64,000 nucleotides of DNA. It comes from Phialophora verrucosa. Taxonomy: Eukaryota; Ascomycota; Eurotiomycetes; Chaetothyriales; Herpotrichiellaceae. Positions 1 to 9,200 of the stretch are shown here, piece by piece; the stretch's first letter is position 1, and every line of letters starts with the position of its first letter. A model generated the notes under the pieces. That model worked only from the letters and a program-made list of their open reading frames with translations. It did not search any database and was not told the DNA's origin. A program made the position numbers and the translations under genes. The stretch is taken from NCBI GenBank assembly GCA_002099365.1, contig MSED01000004.1:2914001-2978000 (forward strand), given 5' to 3'.

Positions 1-902
1 TTCTCGACTGGGCTCAGTCGTACCTGGACCTGGGAATCTCCGGCCATCATGACCGCGTCGACTCGAGTCATTGTGGCATTGGGAGTGAGGTCCTCGCACA
101 GCTGGCCCTCCGCACTGCCCTAGAACAGGACCATAGCCTAGCGCAGAAGCTCTGCTCCTACGAAAGCGCCATCAACGACGCAGGCGGCTCAGACGAGTGG
201 CTGTACGGCCGAGCAGGATATCTCTACTATCTTCGTCTTGCCCAGTCTGCTTTCGAGAAGGCGTCCAAGACTACAGAGATCATTGACACAACGATCCAAA
301 AGACTGTAAAGAGAATATTGGCCTCCAGACAACCGTGGACCTGGCATGGCAAGGCATATCTGGGCGCCGCACATGGCGCATTCGGCATCCTTGCTCAACT
401 CGTTCTCTCTTCACCACAGTGTGCTGACGCGCTGGAGCCACTTCTGACTTCACAACTTGAGACACAATATCCGAGTGGGAACTTCCCGTCCTCACTCCCG
501 CCAAGCTCAGACCGACTTGTGCAATTCTGCCACGGAGGCCCCGGTGTGGTGCTTGCACTCAGGTCGCTACGGCCGCACTTCCCCAACCTGCAAACAAGGA
601 TCGACTCTGCGAGCAGAGCTGCGCAGAAGGACATCTGGAATCGAGGCCTTCTAACCAAAGAGCCCTGCTTATGTCATGGAATCTCAGGGAATGCACTGGC
701 TCTGGACGACGATGCCGAATTCGAGCATTTCTTGGCGTGTACGACGAGTGACTCGCTTGAAGGTGTGGGCTGGTTGAAGACAGCAGGAAGAGATGATCAA
801 TTTGTGGGCCTTTACACCGGCGAAGGGGGCAGGGCGTGGACATGGGCGGTCAAGGATAAACAGTTGGGAGAGAAGCCTTGCATTGGGTTCAATGACCTTT
901 AA
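1..902 (+). CDS. LanC-like protein, C-terminal part (5' end outside window)
   Basis: The frame is open from base 3 to the TAA at 900-902, giving about 299 residues; the start lies upstream of the window. Seen: DEWLYGRAGYLYYLRLA, then WHGKAYLGAAHG, then FCHGGPG and LCHGISGNALAL. The Cys of FCHGG and the Cys-His of LCHG match the three zinc ligands of lanthionine synthetase C-like proteins, and the repeated GxxG/HG motifs fit the LanC alpha,alpha-toroid. Eukaryotic LanC-like proteins act as cytosolic glutathione adducting enzymes; a bacterial-type lantibiotic role is not expected here because no precursor or LanB-like gene is visible. The gene converges on the EthD gene with about 94 bp between the stop codons. 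The family call is firm; the substrate is unknown. Confidence 0.85.
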   Translation, partial: LDWAQSYLDLGISGHHDRVDSSHCGIGSEVLAQLALRTALEQDHSLAQKLCSYESAINDAGGSDEWLYGRAGYLYYLRLAQSAFEKASKTTEIIDTTIQKTVKRILASRQPWTWHGKAYLGAAHGAFGILAQLVLSSPQCADALEPLLTSQLETQYPSGNFPSSLPPSSDRLVQFCHGGPGVVLALRSLRPHFPNLQTRIDSASRAAQKDIWNRGLLTKEPCLCHGISGNALALDDDAEFEHFLACTTSDSLEGVGWLKTAGRDDQFVGLYTGEGGRAWTWAVKDKQLGEKPCIGFNDL

Positions 903-996
903 AGATCGACGCAACACGGAACATGACAGGCTGCAGTTCTCGTCTCGAGACCCCCTGTCCGGACACGAGGACAAAGTCGATGCGTTCCACATCGTA

Positions 997-1540
997 TCAT
1001 CCTTCATCCTCGACGACCTTACCATCCTTTATATACACCTCTTCCCAACCGACCGTCCACTGCGCCGACTCCCAGTCAAACAGCCGATTCTCGTCCGGCA
1101 TGACGACTTGCTCATAATACGGATCCTCTCTCGCCTTCTGGAAGCAAGAGGCGTCCGGCATCCAAAACTCCCCAATGGCATCGAAGTCCAGTTTCTTCAA
1201 GCCTCCAAGCGCAGGGAAATCCGCAATGGCCGCGACAGTGGAGGATGAGTGAGTATGGTACTGTCCGACAGCATCAGCAGGAGCATAACAGCCACTTATA
1301 CCCATGGTCTGGGAGCCGAGCTCGTCTCTGGACTCCAGGAAGAACTAGCAGCAAGCGGGAACCGGAAGCTGCTCAGGGTCAACTGACCTGGGTATACTTC
1401 ACAATACCGTACTTGGCAAGCCAATCAACCGCGAGTGCTCTGTGTGTCTCAGTCCAGTAGCGGTGGAACTCGTCTTCGGTCAGATGGCTCTTGCGCTTGG
1501 CGAACAGCGAGAGTTTGACGAGGCGTTGTTTGGTCGCCAT
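997..1540 (-). CDS. EthD-domain protein (two exons)
   Basis: Model: complement of 1388..1540 and 997..1344, 166 aa. Exon 1 encodes MATKQRLVKLSLFAKRKSHL and then a TEDEFHRYWTETHRALA stretch; the donor is CAG|GTCAGT and the acceptor GCTAG|TTC, giving a 43-bp intron. Exon 2 carries DAIGEFWMPDASCFQKARED and ends VVEDEG. The order lxRkxxlTxeeFhxyWxxxHaxla, then GxxxFwxpd, with Tyr/Asp/Glu-rich ends, is the dimeric alpha/beta-barrel pattern of EthD proteins, many of which sit in fungal polyketide or degradation pathways as dehydratases or cyclases. No polyketide synthase is nearby, so its role is open. It diverges from the GNAT gene and converges on the LanC-like gene. The intron is short, so the splice site is the weakest part of the model. 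Confidence 0.75.
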
Positions 1541-1950
1541 AGGTGGATGGTGTGGCTGCGATGAGGTACTGGAGGGCTAGAGTGCCAGACAGCAGTGAAT
1601 ATCTCGTTGAGATGGACATAGATGCAATCCAGAGCGGAGGGACAACGTGGACATGTCCCCTCTGCTTTGTTGCAACAGCCTTGCCCCGCTTCACAGGGCT
1701 GCGCTTCTCCTCGCTGGCGGGAAAACGCCGGTGTTTTCAAGTTTTTGTGGGCATCTTTCTCCACGATCTTTCCGAAAATCCGCGCCTCGTCCCTGGTGTC
1801 GGTGGACCTAAGCCTTCATTCTCAAGCTCAAGATGGCAGTTGGCCAGGTGCCTAAGAGGACTATTGTTCTTAAAGGCCCTCGCCATCACTTGCGGCCATC
1901 ACCGCGAATCTATCCATCTCTGACTCACACGTAGTAAAGAAGCCGCCGAA
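1541..1950. promoter_or_regulatory. Divergent promoter region between EthD and GNAT genes
   Basis: The 410 bp separate two start codons that point away from each other (1540 minus, 1951 plus). ORFs of up to 126 codons cross it but have no recognisable motif and run through both starts. I see no clear TATA box. It probably holds both promoters and 5' leaders. Confidence 0.4.
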
Positions 1951-2676
1951 ATGGCGTTCATTCGGATGTACCAGGACTTGGACAAGGATGCAATGATACA
2001 CATCGTCAGTTGCCCCGCCAAGGACAACAAGTCCCTTCTAATATGAATCCAGTTCCGCGAGACGTGTGCGCCGGATCTCATTGCTGCGGGTGACACGGTC
2101 CTCCACTACGCCTCCTTCCTGTGGTGTCGACCTTACTTCATGTTGAGACCCAAAAGCTGCTTCGTGGTAGACGACGGCACCGGACGGGCAGTGGGGTATC
2201 TCCTCGGAGTGCCGGACACGGCTGGCTTCGTGCAGGAATACAAGGAAAAATACATCCCGTACTTGAAGTCGGAAGGGTTCGAGAAGCCCCGGCCCGATGA
2301 GCCCACAGAATGGAACGAGAACCTCCCCAACGCCCTCAGGCAGATCATGTTCAACCCAGAAGGAATGCTGCATACAAAATACCCTCAGATGATGGAGTTA
2401 TGGCCCGCACACCTGCACATCGACCTTCTGGACACCCATCAGCGGCAAGGCTGGGGTCGACAGTTGATCGACCGCTTCTGCACCTTGGCCAAAGAGCAGG
2501 GCAGCAAAGGCGTACACCTGGGCATGGCAGCGGCGAACGAAAACGCCTACAAGTTCTACGCTCGCGTAGGGTTTAAGCGCTTCCCCGTCGTGCTCGACGG
2601 CGGGGCGAGTGGTGAAGAAGGCCGAGACGGCAATACTATCTGGCTGGTCAAGACTTTTTGGACGCCGCCAGGGTGA
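1951..2676 (+). CDS. GNAT-family N-acetyltransferase (two exons)
   Basis: Model: 1951..2004 and 2053..2676, 225 aa. The start ATG in AAATGGCG opens MAFIRMYQDLDKDAMIHI. A 48-bp intron (GTCAGT...CTAAT...TCCAG) joins to FRETCAPDLIAAGDTVLHYA. Acetyl-CoA-binding motif A is seen as QRQGWGRQLIDRF (Q-x-x-G-x-G), followed by ANENAYKFYARVGF, the usual NxxAxxFYxxxGF ending. It resembles single-domain cytosolic acetyltransferases of bacteria and fungi. The acceptor substrate cannot be read from sequence. It shares a divergent promoter with the EthD gene. The intron removes an in-frame TGA, which supports the model. Confidence 0.85.
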
Positions 2677-3147
2677 GTCCGGCGCTCGTATATATCGAAC
2701 GCGCGTCAGCAACCTGATGTTTTGTATGAAATCGTATGGGGTTCCCGTTAACGACGCCGTCATGAATAACCAAAACTACCTAACGCCGAGTCGTGACCTC
2801 ACACCAAAGTCCCTTTCCATTTCCAGACCTGACCAACCTCCTATTTTACCATTGAGCCCTGCCAGGGCAATATGAGCCGTGCCGGTACAGTCCCGCCCTC
2901 GCCTTAGGCAGTCTGAGCGCAAGCCTGGAGCAGAGCCTTTGGGCCAAACCCAAGATTCAAGACTGGGGACGCCTCCTTTCAGAGGCCCAGTTATCGGCCC
3001 CCACGACGCCCCCAGCTACTCGTATTGTTAGATAAACGTCTCTGGCGCGACCAGCCAGACGAACCAAACTGATGATGCATTGTCCCATGTTTCAATTGCT
3101 TCGATTATCACCTACCCATTGACGCAACCTGAGCCGTACCGAAACTG
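2677..3147. other. Intergenic, no gene seen
   Basis: The first part is the 3' flank of the acetyltransferase gene. There is no long frame, no repeat and no recognisable motif. Confidence 0.5.
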
Positions 3148-3744
3148 CTACCATCTGCAATCCAGATGGAACTCGAAGTCGTGAATGTGAAGCTGTTTAC
3201 GAATGCGATTCCACGAGATTTTGTCTGCCAGGTCCAACAATGCTGGCGCCACGCCTGATAGCGAATCCGACGCTACGATCACGGAGTCTTCGAAAGACTG
3301 ATTGGAATCTTCATCGACGAAGCCAGTCGGACGAGTCGCCTTCTCCGTTCCGAAGTAGTGGGCCCCGACGCCAATCTCGGCGACGACGACATTTGCTGGG
3401 ATTTTGAAACCAAGGCCGCGCTGGAAGCCTACTATTTCGGTGGCGGTACTGCGGTTGCTTACAAGATTCTGGTGAAACGGATGTGGAACTTCTTGGCCGG
3501 CACCAATTGGCAGGAGAGGCGTACTTCCATGGGCTTGAAAACGGCGAGGGCATCGACCAAGGCCGAGTGGAAAGTCTGGTGTTTGTGTAACATTCCTGGG
3601 TGGTTGTCTTGAATCCCTGCTGTCTGGCTGTCTGGAATCAGACGTACCAGCGAAGGCTGGCAGAAGAACTGTTCCAACAATCCTCAGCGGTACTTCAGGT
3701 GGGGCATTACTTGGGACGATGCAGACTCGTTCCTGCTCGAACAA
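3148..3744 (-). other. Possible decayed or multi-exon gene of unknown function
   Basis: A 198-codon frame is open on the minus strand and ends ...HIHDFEFHLDCRW. A second minus-strand frame (3459-3680) contains HSALVDALAVFKPMEVRLS. The two frames overlap, as exons of a spliced gene would, but I could not find a convincing donor/acceptor pair that joins them, and I do not recognise a family. The segment lies directly beside the copia LTR, so part of its upstream sequence is transposon. The plus strand also has an 84-codon frame (3358-3612). Treat it as an unresolved coding-like stretch. Confidence 0.2.
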
Positions 3745-3756
3745 GTCGAGGACAGG

Positions 3757-4013
3757 TGTTGAGTTGAGGCGCTATTTAGCAGTCATATGTGCATATGTCA
3801 TTGTGCAACTGTCTGTCTTATTTACAGAGGTCTTTGCGCCTTCTTATATATCTGAAAGACGCCTGTGCCTCTCTGCCTCAACACCACCACCCGAGGCACC
3901 TCTGAGGCACTCGAGGGCACTCTGAGACGTTTGGAGGCACTCTGAGGCACTCTTGAGACGCGCCGTTGTCTCATGGCGCCGACGAAGTGCTTCGGAGTGT
4001 GCCTGGTTCAACA
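3757..4013 (-). repeat. 3' LTR of a Ty1/copia element
   Basis: 257 bp bounded by TGTTGA...TCAACA, a perfect 6-bp terminal inverted repeat. On the minus strand it starts right after the copia pol stop (TGA at 4010-4008) and a purine tract (GGGAGGGTG). It contains a TATA-like TATATAAG near 3845 and several GAGGCACTC repeats. Unlike the internal region it is not strongly A+T-shifted. No second LTR of this element is visible in the window. Confidence 0.75.
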
Positions 4014-5169
4014 CACCCTCCCAGGGCGGGATTGCTTCTCAATCTCGGTCTGAATATTGACCAAGTTAAGCTGCCGTGTAAAACGCTCGAATACCTGTCT
4101 TAGGAGAGGTTTTGTGAGGCCGTCTGCCTTCATGGCGCTGGTAGAGACCTATTTAACGTCGATAGTGCCTTCTTAAACCTCTTAGCGCAACCAGTGCTGG
4201 TGTATATCGACATGGCGTAAGCGGGTTATAAGAAGAGGTTCCTCAGCCTTTAGAAGACGTATTATCTACCTATTATCTAACTATATTACAAGGCCTCCGT
4301 TAAAGCTAAAGTCGATATAGTTAAAGAACCTCTGCTAGTATAGCAGTTCCTTTACGGAATAAGATAACGCTAGTAACTCTATCTCGATAGTCGATGTTAT
4401 AACTATTACCTATTTTAAGGCCTTTCAATTAATTAGACCGTTATATAAGCTAAAGAGGTACTTATTAGAGCTCTTCCTATTTATATTATTAGTAAATACG
4501 GCGTTTAAATAACACTTAAATAGAAAGGAGGGCAGCTAGATAAATAACTATATTTTAACCTCTAAAGGCTTAAGTACACCTCTATATTCGATCGCGAGAT
4601 ATTTTAAGTAGCTAAGATAGGCTAATACCTTATTAGCGAGGCGTATATACTCTAGCGAGAGGTTTTATAGATATTAAGAGAGGATTAAGACTACCTTTAT
4701 AATATTTAGTCTAATAATAACGGCTATAAAATTAATTAAGCTAATATATAACTAGAACTTATATCTATCTAAGGCTAACGCTTCGCCTTTATACCGATCT
4801 AATATATCTACTAATAAAGGTATTTATATAAAGTACTTAATATCGAAATATATAATTATCTTATTAATATAAGAGTCCTAATACAGCTAAAGGAGGCGTC
4901 CGAGTCTATCGCGAACAATATATATACCGAGGAACTAGTTAGCCTCTATAATCTCTCTTAGCTTAAGGTCTCTCTATAGCTTATTAACCAGCTCTTATAC
5001 CTTTAAGGTATCTTTCTTTAAGAAGAGGAAGATAATATTATTAATATAGAAGAAGAAAATAACCTAGCTATTTATTAGTATATAGTTTACGCCGGGGACT
5101 CTCTTAAGGCCTAGTTTAGTAACGATATTTACTAAATAATTATATTAGAGGCGTAGTAACTATTTAAGG
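3757..5169 (-). mobile_element. RIP-decayed Ty1/copia retrotransposon, 3' part
   Basis: Minus-strand conceptual reading gives, with many stops, copia reverse transcriptase and RNase H landmarks: GLKRVPGVNY, then FFYINNIIF (from FFYVDDIIF, near 5030-5060), then EANxFLGIYIVRDR, and at the end RLRHVDIHQHWLR and STSAMKADGLTKPLL (4104-4145). Stops fall where CAG, CGA, CAA or TGG codons are expected, the pattern produced by C-to-T and G-to-A RIP. Decay gets weaker toward the LTR. The 5' part of the element should lie beyond the chromovirus, but I could not recognise it at 12601 onward. Confidence 0.8.
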
Positions 5170-5566
5170 TGTTACGAATCGCTCCACGTGAGGTGATGCT
5201 GCGGTCCGAGGGTTCTCTCGCTGGCGGAGTGGTAACGTGATACTAGCTGAGGTAAAGGTACGCGGTCACTTGCAACGGCGTAAGGTGGAACAACACTCCT
5301 GTATCCTAAAGGTAGGGGTCGGAGTATAACTGTTATTGACTACGGACCGTTCCTTGAGGAGGGCCGGTCCGTCCGCTATATAGTTTGTCTTCCCAGGGTG
5401 GCTCTGTCGTGGCTCTGTGGCTCTGCCAACGGAGCCCTCAGAGCCCTACAGAGCCATTCCTGGGTCACGTGACCCCGATTCAGCCTTGCCAACGAGGCTG
5501 TCCAACCTTTCGCTAGACCTTCCCCTTAGGCCAGCTCCCTGGCCCCATGAAGGTCGGCTCGTAACA
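5170..5566 (-). repeat. Chromovirus LTR (3' LTR in element orientation)
   Basis: 397 bp with terminal inverted repeat TGTTAC/GTAACA. In element orientation it holds U3 (5566 to about 5344) with a perfect palindrome GGGTCACGTGACCC (5462-5475) and GGCTCTG/CAGAGCC inverted repeats (about 5400-5456). A CTATATAG TATA box lies at 5383-5376, and the predicted RNA 5' end GTAGTCAAT at 5343-5335. Confidence 0.95.
5335..5475. promoter_or_regulatory. LTR promoter with palindromic TATA and E-box
   Basis: CTATATAG is its own reverse complement, so it can serve as TATA on either strand. On the minus strand it sits 40 nt before GTAGTCAAT, the proposed start of genomic RNA. On the plus strand it sits about 230 nt before the antisense ORF at 5610. 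GGGTCACGTGACCC contains the bHLH core CACGTG. A second CACGTG lies near 5185. Bidirectional activity is inference. Confidence 0.5.
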
Positions 5567-5580
5567 CTTTCCCCTCCTTT
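5567..5580 (-). other. Polypurine tract of the chromovirus
   Basis: Minus-strand AAAGGAGGGGAAAG ends exactly at the 3' LTR start TGTTACGAG. It would prime plus-strand DNA synthesis. Confidence 0.85.
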
Positions 5581-5609
5581 AACCTGTCCGCTGTCCCAGC
5601 GTACTTAAG

Positions 5610-6251
5610 GTGAGTATTCCCCAGGTCGCCTGGCCTGGTCTCCTGCTTCCTTTCTCATGGCTAACCATGCCGCAGCCACGTCCCTTTTCTAAGCGCCCAC
5701 TCTCTTCCACTGCCCGTCGCCTTCGAACCGCTTCCAAGATCAGGTCCTTGGGTCTAGAATACTTCGACATGGGTCGTTGCACCCCTTGCCAGAGTTCTGA
5801 CTCCATCTGCTTCATGTTGGATGGCTATTCCCGGTGCAACACCTGCACCAAGAAAAACCTGCAGTACTGCGACGGCACCTTTTCCGACGCGGAGTTTGAC
5901 GCCCTGACTGCCCAGCGTAATCGTGTGAACGAAGCCGCTCGGCAGAAAGGTGAGGAGACGAAGGCCCTGCTGGCCGAAGTTGCCCGTCTCAGTGCGGCCG
6001 CGGCCCGTGCCCAGGCCGAGCAGGAGCGGCTGCAAAGGGAAGCCGAAAGTTTGTTGGATAAACAAAAGGAAATGGTCATAAAAGAGGCCCGAGCCCTGGA
6101 TGAGCTGGACCACGTCGGTCCTCCCCCCATCACTTCTTCGACTGTTTTCGTGGGTTTGGATGACGCTCAGTTGGAGCAAATGTTTGAGTTGGAGCCTGGG
6201 TCAATGGCGGGTTTTGAGGGCCCCATCCCTATTGACCGGCCCTCGGCCTGA
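5610..6251 (+). CDS. Antisense accessory ORF of the chromovirus: Zn2Cys6-like cluster plus coiled coil
   Basis: 213 codons on the strand opposite gag/pol, between the LTR and the end of pol; its stop overlaps the pol 3' end by 23 bp, tail to tail. Six cysteines (residues 57, 60, 67, 76, 79, 87) have spacing CX2CX6CX8CX2CX7C, which matches the fungal Zn(II)2Cys6 binuclear cluster consensus, although the basic residues usual between Cys2 and Cys3 are missing. Residues about 95-165 are a Glu/Arg/Ala-rich heptad-like stretch (RLSAAAARAQAEQERLQREA), a likely coiled coil, as in many Zn2Cys6 factors. The tail is acidic. Alternative starts are Met20 (5667) and Met54 (5769). The position inside the element and the lack of damage suggest element cargo. 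Function is unknown; regulation of the element or DNA binding is inference. Confidence 0.65.
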   Translation: MSIPQVAWPGLLLPFSWLTMPQPRPFSKRPLSSTARRLRTASKIRSLGLEYFDMGRCTPCQSSDSICFMLDGYSRCNTCTKKNLQYCDGTFSDAEFDALTAQRNRVNEAARQKGEETKALLAEVARLSAAAARAQAEQERLQREAESLLDKQKEMVIKEARALDELDHVGPPPITSSTVFVGLDDAQLEQMFELEPGSMAGFEGPIPIDRPSA

Positions 6252-9200
6252 TCCCTTGCCGCTGGTGGTATTGCCGGATCATAGCCTTTGGTAGGTTCTC
6301 CGCAGGCTCCCACGTGTTTTCAGAGTCATCGTACCCTAACCACTTGATTAGGTATCGTTTTGGTGTCTCGTTAGAGTGGTCAAGGATGCGTTCCACATCA
6401 TACAGCGGTTCTTGCGTTTCTGCATGGATCAGCACCGGTCCTGGCTTGGCGTTTGGCGGTGCTTTCTCCAGTAGTGATTTGTGGAAGACTGGGTGAATGT
6501 TCATGCCCGCGGGCAATTCCATTTCAAACGTAACCGGTCCCAACTTCTTCTTGATTCTGTATGGTCCAATTTTCGTGTAATCGAGTTTGTTTGATGGCCT
6601 TGTTGTTTTAATATTTTTCCGTAAAATGTAGACTTTCTCCCCCTCCTGAAAATCTGGTCCCTCAGATCTTTTCCTGTTTGCTTGTCTTACTGTTTTTTGT
6701 TGGATTTTTTGTAATTCTCCCTTGAGCATCTTGTGCAGTGATTGTAGTTTTTCAACCGAGATTTTTGCTTTTTGTGCGATTGGTTTCATGCCCCTTGGGT
6801 CCTTGTCAATGTTTGGGTGCCTCCCGTAATTCGCGTAAAATGGTGATATTCCTGTTGTTGACGTCGAGTTGTTGTAAGCAAACTGTGCGATGGGTAGCAG
6901 CTCAACCCAGTTGTTTTGTTGATAATTCGTGTAACATCGTAGATATTGTTCCAGCGTTTGGTTTGTTCTTTCTGTTTGTCCGTCTGTTTGAGGGTGATAT
7001 GCTGTTGAAAGTTTCTGATGTGTCCCTGTAAGGTCCATGAGCGATTGCCAGAATTGCGATGTGAAGAGCTTGTCTCTGTCTGATTTGATCACATCCGGTG
7101 TGCCATGCTGCGCAATCACTGTTTTTGTCAAGGCATACGCCATGTCTTCCGCCGTGCTAGACTCCTTCCATGGCTGAAAGTAGGCATACTTGGTCAACTC
7201 GTCTCCTATGACCAATATTGAGTCGTATTCCGTGCCCGTCAAGGGTTCTTTTGACTTCGGTAGTTTGGTGATGAAGTCCAGCGCCACTGTCGACCATGCT
7301 TCGTCAGGCAACCCCGTCGTTTGGAGTAGTCCGTATGGTTTGTGCCTGGCGTGTTTGGCTTTGTGGCATATGTCGCAGTTCTTGACATATTCTTCAACCT
7401 CTTTTCTGAGTCGCGGCCATGTGTAGTCCCTCGTGACTAGCTCGATTGTCTTATTGATTCCCTGGTGGCCTGCTGCTTTGTCGTCGTGCCGGGCGGCTAT
7501 TACGTCCTGTCGTTGTTGCGGCGATAGCTCCGGTTGTTCAGTCATCATGGTGATGGCTTGTGTCTTTCCTCGGTAGACCAGAGCATTCCCTTGTTGCTTT
7601 AACAGCGTGTCCGGTTCGGGTCTGGTTGTTCCCACATAGTCCGCTCGCCGGCTGAGGGCATCCGCCCTTCCGTTCTCTGTTCCTCGGATATGGTTAATCC
7701 GGAAGTCATATGAGGCTAACGTTTCAGCCCATCTGACTTGTCTTCTGTTGAGTTCCTTCGTAGTGGTCCAGTATAACAGGTTCTTGTGATCCGTGAAGAC
7801 CTGTACTGGATACTTGGCACCTTCGAGATATACTCGCCATTGCCTAAGTGCTTCCACTATGGCCAAGAGTTCCTTGTCGTGAATGTCGTAGTTCGACTCT
7901 GGCCCTGTCATTTTTCTGGAGTAATAGGCCACTGGTCTGGCCTTGCCATCCTCCCCTCTTTGGGTGAGGCATGCTCCGATCGCCTCATCGGACGCATCCG
8001 TTTCCAGTAGGGCTTCCTTTTCTGGATCGAAGATTGTGAGAATAGGGGCGCTGGTTAAGCGGCCCTTCAGCTCCTTGAAGGCTTTCTCTGCGTTTGATCC
8101 GAATTGGAAGTCGGTTTTCTTCTTAGTCAAGTTGGTTAGTGGTGCAGCAATCCGGGAAAACCCTTCAATGAACCGGCGGTAGTAATTCGCCAGTCCAAGG
8201 AATGCTTGCACTTCCTTGACGTTCTTTGGCTGTGGCCATTCCTCGATGGCTTGGACTTTCGCTGGATCTGGTTTCAGCTGTCCTTCGGAGACGAGGTAGC
8301 CCAGGAATGCTATCTCCCTCTTGTGAAACTCGCATTTACTGAGTTTCAGCGGTAAATCTTTCTCTTGTAACTTCCTCATCACCTTTTTGACGTGTTCCAC
8401 GTGCTCTTCATAGGTTTCGGAATAGATCAAGACATCATCCAGGTAGGCCAGGACGAAGTCTCCGAGATACTCCTCGAGCGTGTCGTTAATGAGAGCTTGA
8501 AATGTTGCAGGGGCGTTGGTCAGTCCAAAAGGCATGACCAGGTATTCGTAAACTCCCCAACTGGTTCTGAACGCCGTCTTCCATTCTTCTCCAGTTTTCA
8601 TGCGTACTCGGTAGTAGGCGTCCCGTACGTCGAGTGCTGTAAGCCACTTGGCCCTTCCCAGCTGATTCTGGAGCTCTTGAATCAGTGGTATCGGGTAGAC
8701 GTTCTTCTTGGTGATTGCGTTTAGTGGTCTGAAGTCGATACACGGCCTTGGTGTTCCATCCTTTTTTGGCGCAAAGAGTATCCCGTGGGATATCCTTGGT
8801 TTGTTGAGTTTTCGGATGAAACCCTTGGTTTCCAGATCCCGTATATACTTCTTTAGGAAGTCGGACTCTTCTCTGGATAGCTCCCTCAACCATCCCTTGT
8901 AAGAAGGATTCTCTTTCCCTTCTTGGAACTCGATCGAGTGATCCCAAGGTTTGTGCTCAGGCAGCGCGGCGAGTCCTTCCCGCTCCTGGAACAAGTCCTT
9001 GAATTCTTTGTATTCCGGAGGCAGCTCGTGTGTGTCTAGTCCAGCTAGGACACGTCCCTTCGGTCGCACCCAAATCGCTCTGATGGGGGCCTTTGGAGAT
9101 GATCGGTCTCCCATTTCCTTTCCATGACTGCAATCTGGAAACTCGATAGTTCTCCTTTTCCAATGTATTCGTGGGTTGTGGTCGAACAACCATGCCATAC

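Noticed and set aside
3358..3612. Plus-strand 84-codon gene
   Set aside because: No conserved motif, no splice partners, and it overlaps longer minus-strand frames.
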